NCBI GenBank assembly: GCA_903858875.1
Contig: CAIOKP010000133.1
Coordinates: 1-41,534, forward strand
Length of the DNA: 41,534 bases
Reading direction: 5' to 3'
Origin: an uncultured Sphingomonadales bacterium
GTDB lineage: Bacteria; Pseudomonadota; Alphaproteobacteria; Sphingomonadales; Sphingomonadaceae
In this document: piece after piece, positions 25,373 to 34,896 of the stretch
Numbering within the stretch: position 1 is the stretch's first letter
Layout of the letters: each line of letters begins with the position of its first letter
Program-made: the position numbers and the translations under genes
The notes under the pieces: model-generated
Told to the model about the DNA's origin: nothing
The model's input: only the letters and a program-made list of their open reading frames with translations
Databases searched by the model: none

Positions 25373-25509
25373 TGCCTTACTCCTGCCAGATCTACATTGG
25401 GATGCAGACCCTCTGATTTTAAAATGCACGGTTCGACTCGGTGAATCAAAGCGGTTTTGTCATTTGTCCACAGTGGCGCGCTATGCCGATGGTACAAATG
25501 CGCTATTAT
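25373..25509 (-). promoter_or_regulatory. ftsZ leader/promoter region with GANTC and DnaA-box-like sites
   Basis: This 137-base gap is the only substantial leader in the dcw cluster and is A+T-richer than its surroundings. It holds two GANTC sites (GACTC 25435-25439, GAATC 25443-25447) three bases apart and a DnaA-box-like TTGTCCACA at 25464-25472 (plus strand; one mismatch to TTATCCACA). On the minus strand TTGATT overlapping one GANTC site could be a -35 box, with an A+T-rich TTTTAA-like -10 about 18 bases on. No full CtrA box was seen. Confidence 0.55.
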
Positions 25510-26790
25510 TCAAAAATATTCTTTCAAAGCATGGAACACACGGGTCGCCAGCCCCAATCCACCCGCCTTGCGCGGCCCACCACGCACACCGCCGAGCGTC
25601 CGAATGTCGAGCGGATCGGCCGCAGCATATTGCACCAACCCCGCCAGTGTCGAGAAACCCGGAGTCGCATGGGCTTCGGGCAGACCCTTCAGCGCCATCG
25701 GCCGCCCAATCCGCACCGGTCGGCCCAACGCCCCTTGCGCAAAATCAGCAAGGCCGGCCAGCTCTGCGCCGCCGCCGGTGAACACCACCTGAGCACCCCG
25801 CGCGCCGGAAAAGCCCATGCCTTTCAGCACGCGCGAAATTTCATCCATCAACTTGCCGAGCTGACCGGTAATCACGCTGATCAGTTCGGCCCGCGGGATG
25901 CGATTCTTGTCATCGGCATGTCGCGCCAACTGGCCACTGAAATCGTCACCCGGTCCATGGACGGGGATCATCTCGCGGTGGTCGGCTGGGCTGGCGATCG
26001 CCGAACCGTTGACGCATTTCAACCGCTCTGCCTGAAAGCGGCGGATGCCAAAGGCGCCAGCGATGGCATCAGTGATGTCGCCTGACCCCATCGGAATGCT
26101 CGACAGGCCGAGCAACATGCCGGCGGCATGAACCGACACGGTCGTGACCTCCGCGCCAAACTCGACCAATGCCACGCCCAATTCGCGCTCTTCCGCGCTC
26201 AGGCAGGCATAGGCGGCGGCGATCGGGCTGGCGACCACGGCCTCGACCTCGAGATGGGCGTTCTGCACCGCCTCGGTCAGGTTGCGGATCGGCGCGCCAT
26301 CGGCCAGCATCACGTGAATATCAACGCCCAGCCGCTCGGCATGCAACCCCTTGGGATTGGCGATGCCATGCGCGCCATCCAGCGTGTAATGCGCCGGTTG
26401 GGCGTGCAGCACCATGCGCCCATCGGGCTGGATCACTTCGCGCGCCGAAATCAGCAGATGCTGAATGTCGTCAGGCTCGATCCGCCGTCCACCGATATCG
26501 ATCTCGACCTGCGCGATTTGGCTGGCAAGGCCCGCGCCCGAACAGCCGATCCACACGCTCGACACGCTGGTATTGGCCATTTTTTCGGCGCGCTCGATCG
26601 CATCGCGCACCGCATAGGTCGCCGCGTGCATATCGGTGACATAGCCGCGCTTCACCCCCTGCGCCGCGCGGTGGGCCGACCCCAGCACGATCATCTCGCC
26701 ACTTTCCGACCGTCCGGCGATCAACGCCGAGATGCGGAATGACCCAATGTTCACCGCGCCAAACACGCGTGTAATGCGCGGTGCGTTCAT
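25510..26790 (-). CDS. ftsA: cell division protein FtsA
   Basis: FtsA is the actin-like membrane anchor of the Z ring. The 426-residue protein has the actin fold with the inserted 1C domain (HAQPAHYTLDGAHGIANPKGLHAERLGVDIHVM). The nucleotide-binding loops are atypical: phosphate 1 is AVNIGSFRI (usually LDIGSSKI-like), and phosphate 2, at about 208-220, is LVEFGAEVTTVSV instead of the usual DIGGGTT form; the adenosine loop FTGGGAELAGL is normal. The same changes occur, from memory, in other sphingomonads. The C-terminus GGLGLATRVFHALKEYF is a clear amphipathic membrane-targeting helix. The start overlaps the ftsQ stop as TGATG. Confidence 0.96.
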   Translation of the reverse strand: MNAPRITRVFGAVNIGSFRISALIAGRSESGEMIVLGSAHRAAQGVKRGYVTDMHAATYAVRDAIERAEKMANTSVSSVWIGCSGAGLASQIAQVEIDIGGRRIEPDDIQHLLISAREVIQPDGRMVLHAQPAHYTLDGAHGIANPKGLHAERLGVDIHVMLADGAPIRNLTEAVQNAHLEVEAVVASPIAAAYACLSAEERELGVALVEFGAEVTTVSVHAAGMLLGLSSIPMGSGDITDAIAGAFGIRRFQAERLKCVNGSAIASPADHREMIPVHGPGDDFSGQLARHADDKNRIPRAELISVITGQLGKLMDEISRVLKGMGFSGARGAQVVFTGGGAELAGLADFAQGALGRPVRIGRPMALKGLPEAHATPGFSTLAGLVQYAAADPLDIRTLGGVRGGPRKAGGLGLATRVFHALKEYF

Positions 26791-27821
26791 CAGGGCTTGT
26801 CCTTGGTCGCAGGCTTGTGGGCGGCGGCAGGCTTGGCATCGCCGGCATCCGCGCTGGCGACATGCGCCGGGGCACTGGCGACATGCGCCGGGGCACTGGC
26901 CGCAACGCCAACCGGCGCCGCACCGTCGGCAGTGCGGCCCGGCACACGCATATAGATACGGTCAGGCGTGCGCATATCGAACGCCATCACCTGCCCACCG
27001 ATCAACCGGTTGGTACCGTCCAGCCGCGCAAAGGACACCAACGCCTTGGCCGATTCCGGCTCGCCCTCCGGCAATGCCAGCATCTGGCCGGTCTTGAATG
27101 TCAGGTTCCAGCGGCGATGGCCAACCCATTCGGCCTCCGCCACCTGTGGCCGCATCGCGGGCGCGGCATCAAGGAGGCTGGCCAGCGCCGCCACTTTGAC
27201 CTCAGCCCCTGCCCCTGCCAGCACCATCCGGCCATGCACCCGCGCCGGCGCTATCGATTCCAGCTCATGCCCCGTCGCATCGATCAACACAAAGCTGTCG
27301 CCGCCATTGTCGCCCTTGACCCGCATCACGGCGTGGGCCTTGCGCTCGACAATGTCGATCACCAACGCATCGGGCAATTGGCGCGATACGCGCGCATCAT
27401 CGACCCAGTTCAATTGCAACAAATCAGCCCGGATCGCGGCAAGGTCGATCTGCGTCATCGCTCGGTTATGCTGGCTCAAAACGCGCTCATAGACCTTGAG
27501 CTCGTTCAGATGCTTGACGCCATGCACCTCGACCCGGCGCACTTCGAAACCGGCCTGCGCCGCCATTGTCGCGACCTGCTCCTCGGCCATCGCGGGTACC
27601 CCCGCCAAGCTGACCACCAGCCACAGCAAAGCCGCCGCCGCGCACAGAATAACGATCAGGAAAATACGATGCAGTTGCGCCTCGGAAAAAGGCAACAGAC
27701 CCATCGCGGTATCCAGCAGAGATCCGGTACGCGCACGCGCGACTTCCACCTTGCGGGCGGAACTGGCCTTGGCGGCCACGCGCCGGGCATTGGCCCCGCC
27801 TCGCCGGATGGTCTGGCTCAT
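26790..27821 (-). CDS. ftsQ: cell division protein FtsQ
   Basis: FtsQ is the bitopic division protein that joins cytoplasmic and periplasmic parts of the divisome. The 343-residue protein has a basic Ala/Arg-rich cytoplasmic N-terminus, one membrane helix near residues 52-74 (IFLIVILCAAAALLWLVVSL), a POTRA domain (FEVRRVEVHGVKHLNELKVYERVL... WVDDARVSRQLPDALVIDIVERKAHAV) and the beta domain (VGHRRWNLTFKTGQMLALPEGE... RLIGGQVMAFDMRTPDRIYMRVPGR). An Ala/Pro/Lys tail follows, coded in part by a 21-base tandem repeat. The ATG at 27821 overlaps the ddl stop (ATGA); the track start is 28 codons too early. The stop is part of the TGATG of ftsA. Confidence 0.95.
   Translation of the reverse strand: MSQTIRRGGANARRVAAKASSARKVEVARARTGSLLDTAMGLLPFSEAQLHRIFLIVILCAAAALLWLVVSLAGVPAMAEEQVATMAAQAGFEVRRVEVHGVKHLNELKVYERVLSQHNRAMTQIDLAAIRADLLQLNWVDDARVSRQLPDALVIDIVERKAHAVMRVKGDNGGDSFVLIDATGHELESIAPARVHGRMVLAGAGAEVKVAALASLLDAAPAMRPQVAEAEWVGHRRWNLTFKTGQMLALPEGEPESAKALVSFARLDGTNRLIGGQVMAFDMRTPDRIYMRVPGRTADGAAPVGVAASAPAHVASAPAHVASADAGDAKPAAAHKPATKDKP
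26854..26895. repeat. 21-bp perfect tandem repeat inside ftsQ
   Basis: CTGGCGACATGCGCCGGGGC followed by A occurs twice in a row with no change, followed by a CTGG fragment of a third copy. It codes for the repeat SAPAHVA in the FtsQ C-terminal tail. The exact identity at nucleotide level suggests a recent duplication, so repeat number may vary between strains. Confidence 0.9.
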
Positions 27822-28786
27822 GCCTTCGCCGCCGCCATGGCAGCGGCATCGGACAGCGCCTCGGCAATGATCGCCTCGACCAGGCTGGGGTAATCCATGC
27901 CGCAATGGCGCGCCTGTTCGGGCACCAGCGACAAGGGCGTCATCCCCGGCTGGGTATTGACCTCCAACAGGAACAAACCATCGACCCCTTGCGTATCATC
28001 CCAGCGGAAATCCGACCGGCTCGTGCCCCGGCACCCCAACAACTGATGGGCGCGCAGGGCAATATCCTTGCACGCCTCGGTAATCTCGTCGGGGATGTGC
28101 GCCGGACAGACATGCTCGGTCAATCCGTCAGTATACTTGGCTTCGAAATCGTAAAAGCCGGTTTTAGGCTTCAATTCGGTGACGCATAGCGCACAATCGC
28201 CCAAAACAGCGGTAGTTAACTCCAAACCACGAATAAATGGCTCGGCCATCAATTCGGGGAAAACCTGCCACGGACCGACGGCATCGGGGCTGATCGGATG
28301 GCCATAGTTGCCCTGGTCGGTGACAATGGCGACGCCAACACTCGATCCTTCATTGACCGGCTTTACCACATAGGGGCGCGGCAAGGGGTCACCTTCGAAA
28401 AGTTCGGCACTTTTGACGATGCGCCCGCCCGGCATCGGAATGCCATGCGGCACCAAGGCCTGTTTGGTCAGTTCCTTGTCGATGGCGATCACCGAGGACG
28501 TCAGCCCCGAATGGGTATAGGTCAGCCCCATCAGGTCCATCATCCCCTGCACCGTGCCATCCTCACCGGGACAGCCGTGCAGCGCGTTGAACACCACATC
28601 GGACTTCGCCTCGACCAACTTGACCGCCACATCGCGTCCCATATCGATCCGCGTCACCCGATGGCCGCGCTGCTCCAGCGCGTCCGCCACGCCATTGCCG
28701 CTCATCAACGACACCGGCCGCTCGCTCGACCAGCCGCCCATCAGGACCGCAACGTGAAGTTTGGGCAAAGGTTGTGAAACGCTCAC
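27818..28786 (-). CDS. ddl: D-alanine--D-alanine ligase
   Basis: Ddl joins two D-alanines for the peptidoglycan stem peptide. The 322-residue ATP-grasp protein begins with LHVAVLMGGWSSERPVSLMSG, then FNALHGCPGEDGTVQGMMDLMGLTYTHSG, the ATP-binding YVVKPVNEGSSVGVAIV and the metal-binding C-terminal FLLEVNTQPGMTPLSLVPEQA. The start is a GTG at 28786 that overlaps the murB stop as GTGA; the track ATG at 28990 lies well inside murB and adds unrelated sequence. The stop overlaps the ftsQ start (ATGA). Confidence 0.97.
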   Translation of the reverse strand: MSVSQPLPKLHVAVLMGGWSSERPVSLMSGNGVADALEQRGHRVTRIDMGRDVAVKLVEAKSDVVFNALHGCPGEDGTVQGMMDLMGLTYTHSGLTSSVIAIDKELTKQALVPHGIPMPGGRIVKSAELFEGDPLPRPYVVKPVNEGSSVGVAIVTDQGNYGHPISPDAVGPWQVFPELMAEPFIRGLELTTAVLGDCALCVTELKPKTGFYDFEAKYTDGLTEHVCPAHIPDEITEACKDIALRAHQLLGCRGTSRSDFRWDDTQGVDGLFLLEVNTQPGMTPLSLVPEQARHCGMDYPSLVEAIIAEALSDAAAMAAAKA

Positions 28787-29679
28787 TCCGGCTTTCCTAC
28801 TCGCTTGATTTCCCATTCCAGTTCCACACCGGAATGCGCCTGCACCCGCCGGCGCACTTCCTCGCCCAGCGCCTCGATTTCGCCGCTGGTTGCCTCGCCG
28901 GTGTTGATCAGGAAATTCGTGTGTTTTTCCGAAACCTGCGCCCCGCCCAGCGTCAGCCCGCGACAGCCCGCCTTGTCGACCAGTTCCCACGCCTTGCCGC
29001 CATCCGGGTTCTTAAATGTCGACCCGCCGGTTTTCGACCGCAATGGCTGGCTCGCCTCGCGACTGGCGCTGATGCGGTCCATCTCGGCCTGAATGATCGC
29101 CGGATCGCCGGGGGCCCCACGAAACCGCGCGGCCACAACGAAACAGCCGTCGGTCAGATCCGAATGCCGATAGGTATAGTTCAATTCCGACAGCGGCAAA
29201 GTCGCGATCTCGCCGCTGCGGATCACCACGTCGCAATCGACGAGTATATCCTTGACCTCGCGCCCATAGGCCCCACCGTTCATGCGGACAAAACCACCGA
29301 CCGTGCCGGGGATCGAGCGCAGAAACTCCAACCCCGCAATGCCATGATCGCGCGCGGTGGAGGATACCAGAATGCCGCTCGCCCCGCCGCCGCATTCCAG
29401 CGTGGTGGTATCCACCGCCGCAACGCGCGCAAACGCCTTGCCCAGCCGCACCACGACGCCGGCCACCCCGCCATCACGCACGATCAGGTTACTGCCCAGC
29501 CCCAGCGCCATCACCGGCATATCGGGCGGCAAGTGTTCGAGAAACCGGCACAGATCGGCGGTATCTTTCGGCTCAAACAGCCATTCGGCCACGCCGCCGC
29601 TCTTGAACCACACCAGCGGCGCAAGCGGTGCATTAGGCGTCAGCTTGCCCGCCACAGGGGGCATTTCAAACGTCATCAT
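28783..29679 (-). CDS. murB: UDP-N-acetylenolpyruvoylglucosamine reductase
   Basis: MurB is the FAD enzyme that reduces enolpyruvyl-UDP-GlcNAc to UDP-MurNAc. In the 298-residue protein the FAD domain shows [70 protein letters not shown]; the catalytic serine region is YTYRHSDL, and the C-terminus has [24 protein letters not shown] with the acid residue. This is the short type II-like form. Two adjacent ATG codons are present (29679, 29676); the first overlaps the murC stop as ATGA. The stop overlaps ddl (GTGA). Confidence 0.97.
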   Translation of the reverse strand: MMTFEMPPVAGKLTPNAPLAPLVWFKSGGVAEWLFEPKDTADLCRFLEHLPPDMPVMALGLGSNLIVRDGGVAGVVVRLGKAFARVAAVDTTTLECGGGASGILVSSTARDHGIAGLEFLRSIPGTVGGFVRMNGGAYGREVKDILVDCDVVIRSGEIATLPLSELNYTYRHSDLTDGCFVVAARFRGAPGDPAIIQAEMDRISASREASQPLRSKTGGSTFKNPDGGKAWELVDKAGCRGLTLGGAQVSEKHTNFLINTGEATSGEIEALGEEVRRRVQAHSGVELEWEIKRVGKPE

Positions 29680-31103
29680 GCGCCCTTTGCAGCGGCGGCA
29701 ATCGCGGGCGCGAGGCCCGCCGCCCATTTGGTAATATCGCCCGCGCCCAGGCACACGACCATATCGCCCGGCTGGATCACCCCGGCCAACACCGTCGCCA
29801 AGGCATCGGCGCCTGCGATCAGATGCGCGCTGCGATGGCCGCGTTCCTTGATGCCTTCGACCATTGCGGCGCTGTCGACACCTGCGATCGGCGCCTCGCC
29901 CGCTGGATAGACTGGCGCTGCATAGACGATGTCGGCGTCGTTAAACGCGGCGGCAAATTCATCCATGTGGTCGCGCAGACGGCTAAACCGATGCGGTTGC
30001 ACCACCGCGATCACGCGACCCTTGACCCCTTCGCGCGCGGCGGACAGCACGGCGCGGATTTCGACCGGGTGGTGGCCGTAATCGTCGATGATCGCCACCG
30101 GATCGCCGCCCGGCAAGGCCACTTCGCCGACCTTGGTAAAGCGCCGCTTGACCCCACCGAATTTGGCAAAGCCGGTGCGGATCACTTCATCGGCCACGCC
30201 CATTTCGACCGCGACAGCCACCGCCGCCAGCGCATTTTGCACGTTGTGCCGGCCCGGCATCGGCATTTCGATGCCCTCGATCCGGCGAAAACTGCCATCA
30301 CGGGCGCGCAATACGGCGGTAAAACGATTGCCGCCGGGATAGGGCGTCACACCCTCGCCCCGCACGTCGGCCTGCGCCGAAAAACCATAGGTGATGACCC
30401 GGCGGTCGCGCACCTTGGGGATGATCGCCTGCACCACCGGATGGTCGATGCACAGCACCGCCGCGCCATAAAACGGCACGTTTTCAATAAATTCGACGAA
30501 GCAATCCTTCACCCGCTCGAACGAGCCATAGTGGTCGAGGTGCTCCGGATCGATATTGGTCACCACCGCAATCGTGCCGTCCAGCCGCAGGAACGAGCCA
30601 TCGCTCTCATCCGCCTCGACGACCATCCAGTCGCTGGCGCCGAGGCGGGCGTTCGAGCCATAGGAATTGATGATGCCGCCGTTGATCACCGTCGGATCGA
30701 CGCCGCCCGCATCAAGCAGCGCGGCCACCATGCTGGTCGTCGTCGTCTTGCCATGGGTGCCGGCGACGGCCACGGTGTTCTTCAACCGCATCAGTTCAGC
30801 CAGCATTTCGGCGCGGCGCACCACCGGAATGCGGTGTTCCAATGCGGCGACCACTTCGGGATTGTCGCGCTTGACCGCCGTGCTGGTCACCACCACCGCC
30901 GCATCGCCAATGTTTTCAGCGGCATGGCCGATCATCACCTTGATGCCGCGCGCGCGCAGGCCCTCAACGACATAGCCCTCGGCAATGTCCGACCCCTGCA
31001 CGGTGTAGCCGAGGTTGGCCATCACTTCTGCAATGCCCGACATGCCGATGCCGCCGATGCCGACGAAATGGATGGTGCCGATGTCGGTTGCGACACCCTT
31101 CAT
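29676..31103 (-). CDS. murC: UDP-N-acetylmuramate--L-alanine ligase
   Basis: MurC adds L-alanine to UDP-MurNAc in the cytoplasm. The 475-residue Mur ligase has the N-terminal [20 protein letters not shown], the ATP P-loop [18 protein letters not shown], the central [12 protein letters not shown] and [11 protein letters not shown], and [18 protein letters not shown] in the C-terminal domain, all MurC-specific. The ATG at 31103 has CAGGAG upstream within murG and overlaps the murG stop (ATGA); the track start is 43 codons too early. Confidence 0.98.
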   Translation of the reverse strand: MKGVATDIGTIHFVGIGGIGMSGIAEVMANLGYTVQGSDIAEGYVVEGLRARGIKVMIGHAAENIGDAAVVVTSTAVKRDNPEVVAALEHRIPVVRRAEMLAELMRLKNTVAVAGTHGKTTTTSMVAALLDAGGVDPTVINGGIINSYGSNARLGASDWMVVEADESDGSFLRLDGTIAVVTNIDPEHLDHYGSFERVKDCFVEFIENVPFYGAAVLCIDHPVVQAIIPKVRDRRVITYGFSAQADVRGEGVTPYPGGNRFTAVLRARDGSFRRIEGIEMPMPGRHNVQNALAAVAVAVEMGVADEVIRTGFAKFGGVKRRFTKVGEVALPGGDPVAIIDDYGHHPVEIRAVLSAAREGVKGRVIAVVQPHRFSRLRDHMDEFAAAFNDADIVYAAPVYPAGEAPIAGVDSAAMVEGIKERGHRSAHLIAGADALATVLAGVIQPGDMVVCLGAGDITKWAAGLAPAIAAAAKGA

Positions 31104-32281
31104 GCTACTTGCTCCTGCATCCGCGCTTCGGCCGATCGACCGACCCGGATCACGTCCATCAATGGCGCACCGCCAAAACTCTCGACCAGATCGGCAAGGT
31201 CTTCGGCGGCGCGGGGGTGGCCACAATTCCATGCCGCATGGGCCGCATTGGCCAATGTGTCGGGACGCATGGCCAATGCCTGAATCTGCTTGGCCAATTC
31301 CACGGCGGTAAACTTGTCCTGCCGGATCGAACGCGCGCCGCCCGCGGCGACCATTTCGCGCGCATTGGCCGCCTGATGGTCGTCGGTGGCAATCGGCAAT
31401 GGCACGAGGATCGCCGGGCGCCCCACCGCGGTCAACTCGGCGATCGTGCTGGCGCCCGCGCGACCGATGAACAGATGCGCGTCGGCCAGACGCTCGGCCA
31501 TATCCTCGAAATAGGTGCCGAGTTCCGCCGGAATGTCATGTCCGGCATAGCGGGCGCGCACGGCGGCGATATCTTCGGGGCGGCATTGCTGCGTCACTTG
31601 CAACCGGGTGCGCAAGGCCGGCGCCAGCATCGCCAGTCCATCGGGCACCACCTCGGACAGCACCCGCGCGCCCTGACTGCCGCCGGTCACCAGCACGCGC
31701 AACAGGCCATCCTCGGTAAACGGCGGGAACGGCTGATCGCGCAACGCCAGCACCTCTGGCCGCACGGGATTGCCAACCAGATGCACCTTATGCGCATATT
31801 TGTCGCCCAATCGGTCAACATAGGCATAGGCCGTGGCCATCGCCCCAACCCGCCCGGCGAGAAAACGATTGACCCGCCCCAGCACCGCATTTTGTTCATG
31901 CACAACCGACGGGATGCCCGCCGATGTCGCCGCCAACAGCGCCGGCAAGGCCGGATAACCGCCAAAGCCGATCACCGCGCTGGGCTCAAAACTCTCGAAC
32001 AGGCGCAGCGCCATTTGCCGCCCCTGCCAAATTGCCCGCAGCCCGCGCAGCCAATTCAGCGGGTTCATCCCCTGCACACGCCCGGCGGGCAGGATATGCG
32101 CAGTAAGGTACTCGGGCTTGCCCGGGATAGCCGCGCCGCGCGCATCGGTGATCAACGCGACATGATGACCGCGCCGCACCAATTCGCCCGCCAGCGCAAA
32201 TGCCGGGATCAAATGGCCCCCGGTACCGCCAGCGGCCAACACATAGTGGCGGGAAATCGGGGGATGGTTTTGCGCGCTCAT
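31100..32281 (-). CDS. murG: undecaprenyl-PP-MurNAc-pentapeptide GlcNAc transferase
   Basis: MurG adds GlcNAc to lipid I to form lipid II on the inner face of the membrane. The 393-residue GT28 protein has the Gly-rich loop [63 protein letters not shown] and the donor-site region [37 protein letters not shown]. It is about 35 residues longer than E. coli MurG, mostly at the C-terminus ([26 protein letters not shown]). The ATG overlaps the ftsW stop (ATGA) and its stop overlaps murC (ATGA). Confidence 0.97.
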   Translation of the reverse strand: MSAQNHPPISRHYVLAAGGTGGHLIPAFALAGELVRRGHHVALITDARGAAIPGKPEYLTAHILPAGRVQGMNPLNWLRGLRAIWQGRQMALRLFESFEPSAVIGFGGYPALPALLAATSAGIPSVVHEQNAVLGRVNRFLAGRVGAMATAYAYVDRLGDKYAHKVHLVGNPVRPEVLALRDQPFPPFTEDGLLRVLVTGGSQGARVLSEVVPDGLAMLAPALRTRLQVTQQCRPEDIAAVRARYAGHDIPAELGTYFEDMAERLADAHLFIGRAGASTIAELTAVGRPAILVPLPIATDDHQAANAREMVAAGGARSIRQDKFTAVELAKQIQALAMRPDTLANAAHAAWNCGHPRAAEDLADLVESFGGAPLMDVIRVGRSAEARMQEQVA

Positions 32282-33513
32282 TTGAACAGGCTCATCACTG
32301 TGGGGACCTGCCCCTTCTTGGCAAAGGGGGCGTGTTTTAGATAGGGGTTACGCCGCGTAATGGCGAGCAGGAAACCCACATTCAGACACAACGCGATGGT
32401 CGAAGACCCGCCATAGGAAATCAGCGGCAAGGTCATCCCCTTGGACGGGAACAGTTGCAGGTTGACGAGGATATTGATGAACGCCTGCCCGCCCAATTGC
32501 GCGACAAGGCCGGTCGCGGCAAACACGGAAAACAGGTCTTCCTCATCGCTCAGCCGGACCAACACGCGCGCAATGATCGCGAAATACAGCACCACCACCA
32601 AGCCACACATCAGCAGGCCGAACTCTTCACCGATCACCGAAAAAATATAGTCGGTATGCGCCTCGGGCAGCCCCAGCTTCTTGGTGCCAAGCCACAGCCC
32701 GCTGCCGGTCCAGCCACCGGCGACCAACGTATGGCGGGCAAGGTCCACCTGATCAAACGCGGTGCCGCCGCCGAGGAACGCGTCGATACGATGCCGCGCA
32801 TTGGCGTAAAACATGTAGGCCGCGCCCAATCCCAGCACGCTGGCCGCGCCAGCCCCGGCAATCCAGCGCACCGACAGGCCCGCCAACAGCATCAGCACGA
32901 ACCACACGCAACCAAACAGGATGGTTGACCCAAGATCCGGCTGCGCCATCAATAAAGCGGCAACGACGACCATGATCCCAAAGCAAATCATCATCACCGG
33001 CAATTTCGGATCGCGCAACCGCCACGACAATATCCACGCCAGCGTGATGGCAAAGGCGGGCTTCAAAAACTCCGACGGCTGGAGCGAGAAACCAAGGTTG
33101 AGCCAGCGTTTCGCGCCATTCACCGTGCTGCCCATGATCGGCACCAGCGCCAAGGCGCCCAACATCGCAAAGCCCAGCACGATCCCGGCCCGCCGGGCAT
33201 TTTCACGGCTCAGGCGCGATGCGATAAGCATCGTCAACAAGCCGAACGCCTGCCAGCGCAAATGCGGAAAAAAGAAATACAAATCGTCGAGCCGCACTCT
33301 GGCGGTCGACAGACGGCGTGCGCTGGCCGGACTGGCCGCCGCCACCGCCAGCGTGCCAATTGCCATCAGCGCCAGCACCAGCAACAGCAAGACGCGGTCA
33401 ATCTCGCGCAACCAGATCGCCCACTCGCTGCGCTTTGTACGGCGCGGGCGGGCGGCGGCGCGGTTGGCGCCGGGCACATACGGGGCTTGGTCGGTGGCAG
33501 GCTGGCTCGCCAT
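32278..33513 (-). CDS. ftsW: peptidoglycan glycosyltransferase FtsW (SEDS)
   Basis: FtsW polymerises septal lipid II together with FtsI. The 411-residue membrane protein has a basic N-terminus and about ten helices. SEDS features are seen: GAKRWLNLGFSLQPSEFLKPAF, MAQPDLGSTIL, the extracellular loop with GGWTGSGLWLGTKKLGLPEAHTDYIFSVIGEEFG (the catalytic Asp region) and FPSKGMTLPLISYGGSS. The ATG at 33513 shares bases with the murD stop (TGATG), which favours it over the track start ten codons upstream. The stop overlaps murG. Confidence 0.96.
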   Translation of the reverse strand: MASQPATDQAPYVPGANRAAARPRRTKRSEWAIWLREIDRVLLLLVLALMAIGTLAVAAASPASARRLSTARVRLDDLYFFFPHLRWQAFGLLTMLIASRLSRENARRAGIVLGFAMLGALALVPIMGSTVNGAKRWLNLGFSLQPSEFLKPAFAITLAWILSWRLRDPKLPVMMICFGIMVVVAALLMAQPDLGSTILFGCVWFVLMLLAGLSVRWIAGAGAASVLGLGAAYMFYANARHRIDAFLGGGTAFDQVDLARHTLVAGGWTGSGLWLGTKKLGLPEAHTDYIFSVIGEEFGLLMCGLVVVLYFAIIARVLVRLSDEEDLFSVFAATGLVAQLGGQAFINILVNLQLFPSKGMTLPLISYGGSSTIALCLNVGFLLAITRRNPYLKHAPFAKKGQVPTVMSLFK

Positions 33514-34886
33514 CAGGTGCTCGCTCCCGGCAAGTTGGTGCAATCGGCGGCGTTGGCGTCCTCGCCGGTCAACACTTCGACAATCTGGCGAAAAGCATCG
33601 CCGCGTGCTTCATAGTCGCGGAACTGATCGAAACTGGCACAGGCGGGGGACAACAGCACGACATCGCCCGGCGATGCGACCTCGATCGCCTGGCGGATGG
33701 CCTCGCACATCATCTCGCTGCGGGTAACGGGCACGCGGTCAGTCAGGATCTCGGCAAACCGCTGCCCCGCATCGCCGATCGTGTAGGCGGCGGCGACATT
33801 GCCGAAAAACGGCGCGCATTCATCGAGGTCATCGCCCTTGGGCAGGCCGCCCAAAATCCAATGGATACGCCGATGCCCGCCGGGCACCTTTGGCGGAAAC
33901 GCGGCCAGCGCGGGGGCGGCCGACGCCGGGTTGGTCGCCTTGGAATCATTGATGAAGATAACGCCGTTGGCCTCGCCCACCTGTTCCATCCGGTGCGGTA
34001 GCCCGCGAAAGCTCTTCAACCCGCGCTCAATCACCGCATCATCGATGCCCATTTGGCGCACAGCGGCCACCGCCGCGGCAGCGTTCGCGCGATTATGCGG
34101 CCCTTGCAAGCTGGGCCAATCAGACTGCTGCCCCGGCAAATCGACCCCATCGATGAACTGAAACGGCTGCCCATCGGGCGCGTCGCGCATCACATCTTCG
34201 TCCATCTCGGCCCGGTGGTCGACAATCGCCAGATGCCCAAAGGCCTGCATCCCGAACAACCGCGTCTTGGCCGCGACATAGCCGGCATAGCCCTCGTACC
34301 GATCGAGATGGTCGGGCGACAGGTTCAGCAACATCGCCACATCGCAATCAAGCCGCAGCGTCAAATCAATCTGATAGCTCGACAATTCGAGCACATAGAC
34401 GCCGCCCGCCGGCAAAGGCACCTGCCCCAAAATCGGCAGGCCAATATTGCCGCCCATCAAGGCCGGCACACCCGCAACGGTCAACAGATGCGTCGTCAGC
34501 GCCGTCGTGGTCGATTTGCCATTGGTGCCGGTGATGCCGATCACCTTATGCGGTGGCAAGGCATCGCGGCTCTGCGCAAACAGTTCGATGTCGCAGATCA
34601 GCGGCACATCGGCCGCCCGCGCCGCATCAGCGATCGGATGGCGGTTGATCGGCACGCCGGGCGACACCACCACGCCGGCAAATCCAGTCAGGTCGATCAG
34701 GCAAGGGTCGGCCAATTCCACTGCGCCATCATGCGCGGCGGCCACAAACGCCCGCGGCTCCTCGCGCGCGTCCCATGCCGTAACTTTTGCACCGCCCGCT
34801 ACCAACGCGGCAACCGATGCCAGCCCCGAGCGTGCAAGACCCAAAACGGCGTAATGTTTGCCAGCAAAGGTGGGCGAAGTGATCAT
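33513..34886 (-). CDS. murD: UDP-N-acetylmuramoylalanine--D-glutamate ligase
   Basis: MurD adds D-glutamate to UDP-MurNAc-L-Ala. The 457-residue Mur ligase has YAVLGLARSGLASVAALVAGGAKV, the P-loop GITGTNGKSTTTALTTHLL, MGGNIGLPIL, ELSSYQID, LNLSPDHLDRY, FINDSKATNPASAAPAL and the C-terminal LLSPACASFDQFRDYEARGDAF, which is MurD-typical. It starts at 34886, ten bases after the mraY stop, and ends in the TGATG that starts ftsW. Confidence 0.97.
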   Translation of the reverse strand: MITSPTFAGKHYAVLGLARSGLASVAALVAGGAKVTAWDAREEPRAFVAAAHDGAVELADPCLIDLTGFAGVVVSPGVPINRHPIADAARAADVPLICDIELFAQSRDALPPHKVIGITGTNGKSTTTALTTHLLTVAGVPALMGGNIGLPILGQVPLPAGGVYVLELSSYQIDLTLRLDCDVAMLLNLSPDHLDRYEGYAGYVAAKTRLFGMQAFGHLAIVDHRAEMDEDVMRDAPDGQPFQFIDGVDLPGQQSDWPSLQGPHNRANAAAAVAAVRQMGIDDAVIERGLKSFRGLPHRMEQVGEANGVIFINDSKATNPASAAPALAAFPPKVPGGHRRIHWILGGLPKGDDLDECAPFFGNVAAAYTIGDAGQRFAEILTDRVPVTRSEMMCEAIRQAIEVASPGDVVLLSPACASFDQFRDYEARGDAFRQIVEVLTGEDANAADCTNLPGAST

Positions 34887-34896
34887 GCCCTGTCCA

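Noticed and set aside
25411-25430. CtrA binding site in the ftsZ leader
   Set aside because: One TTAA half-site is present but no second TTAA seven bases away.
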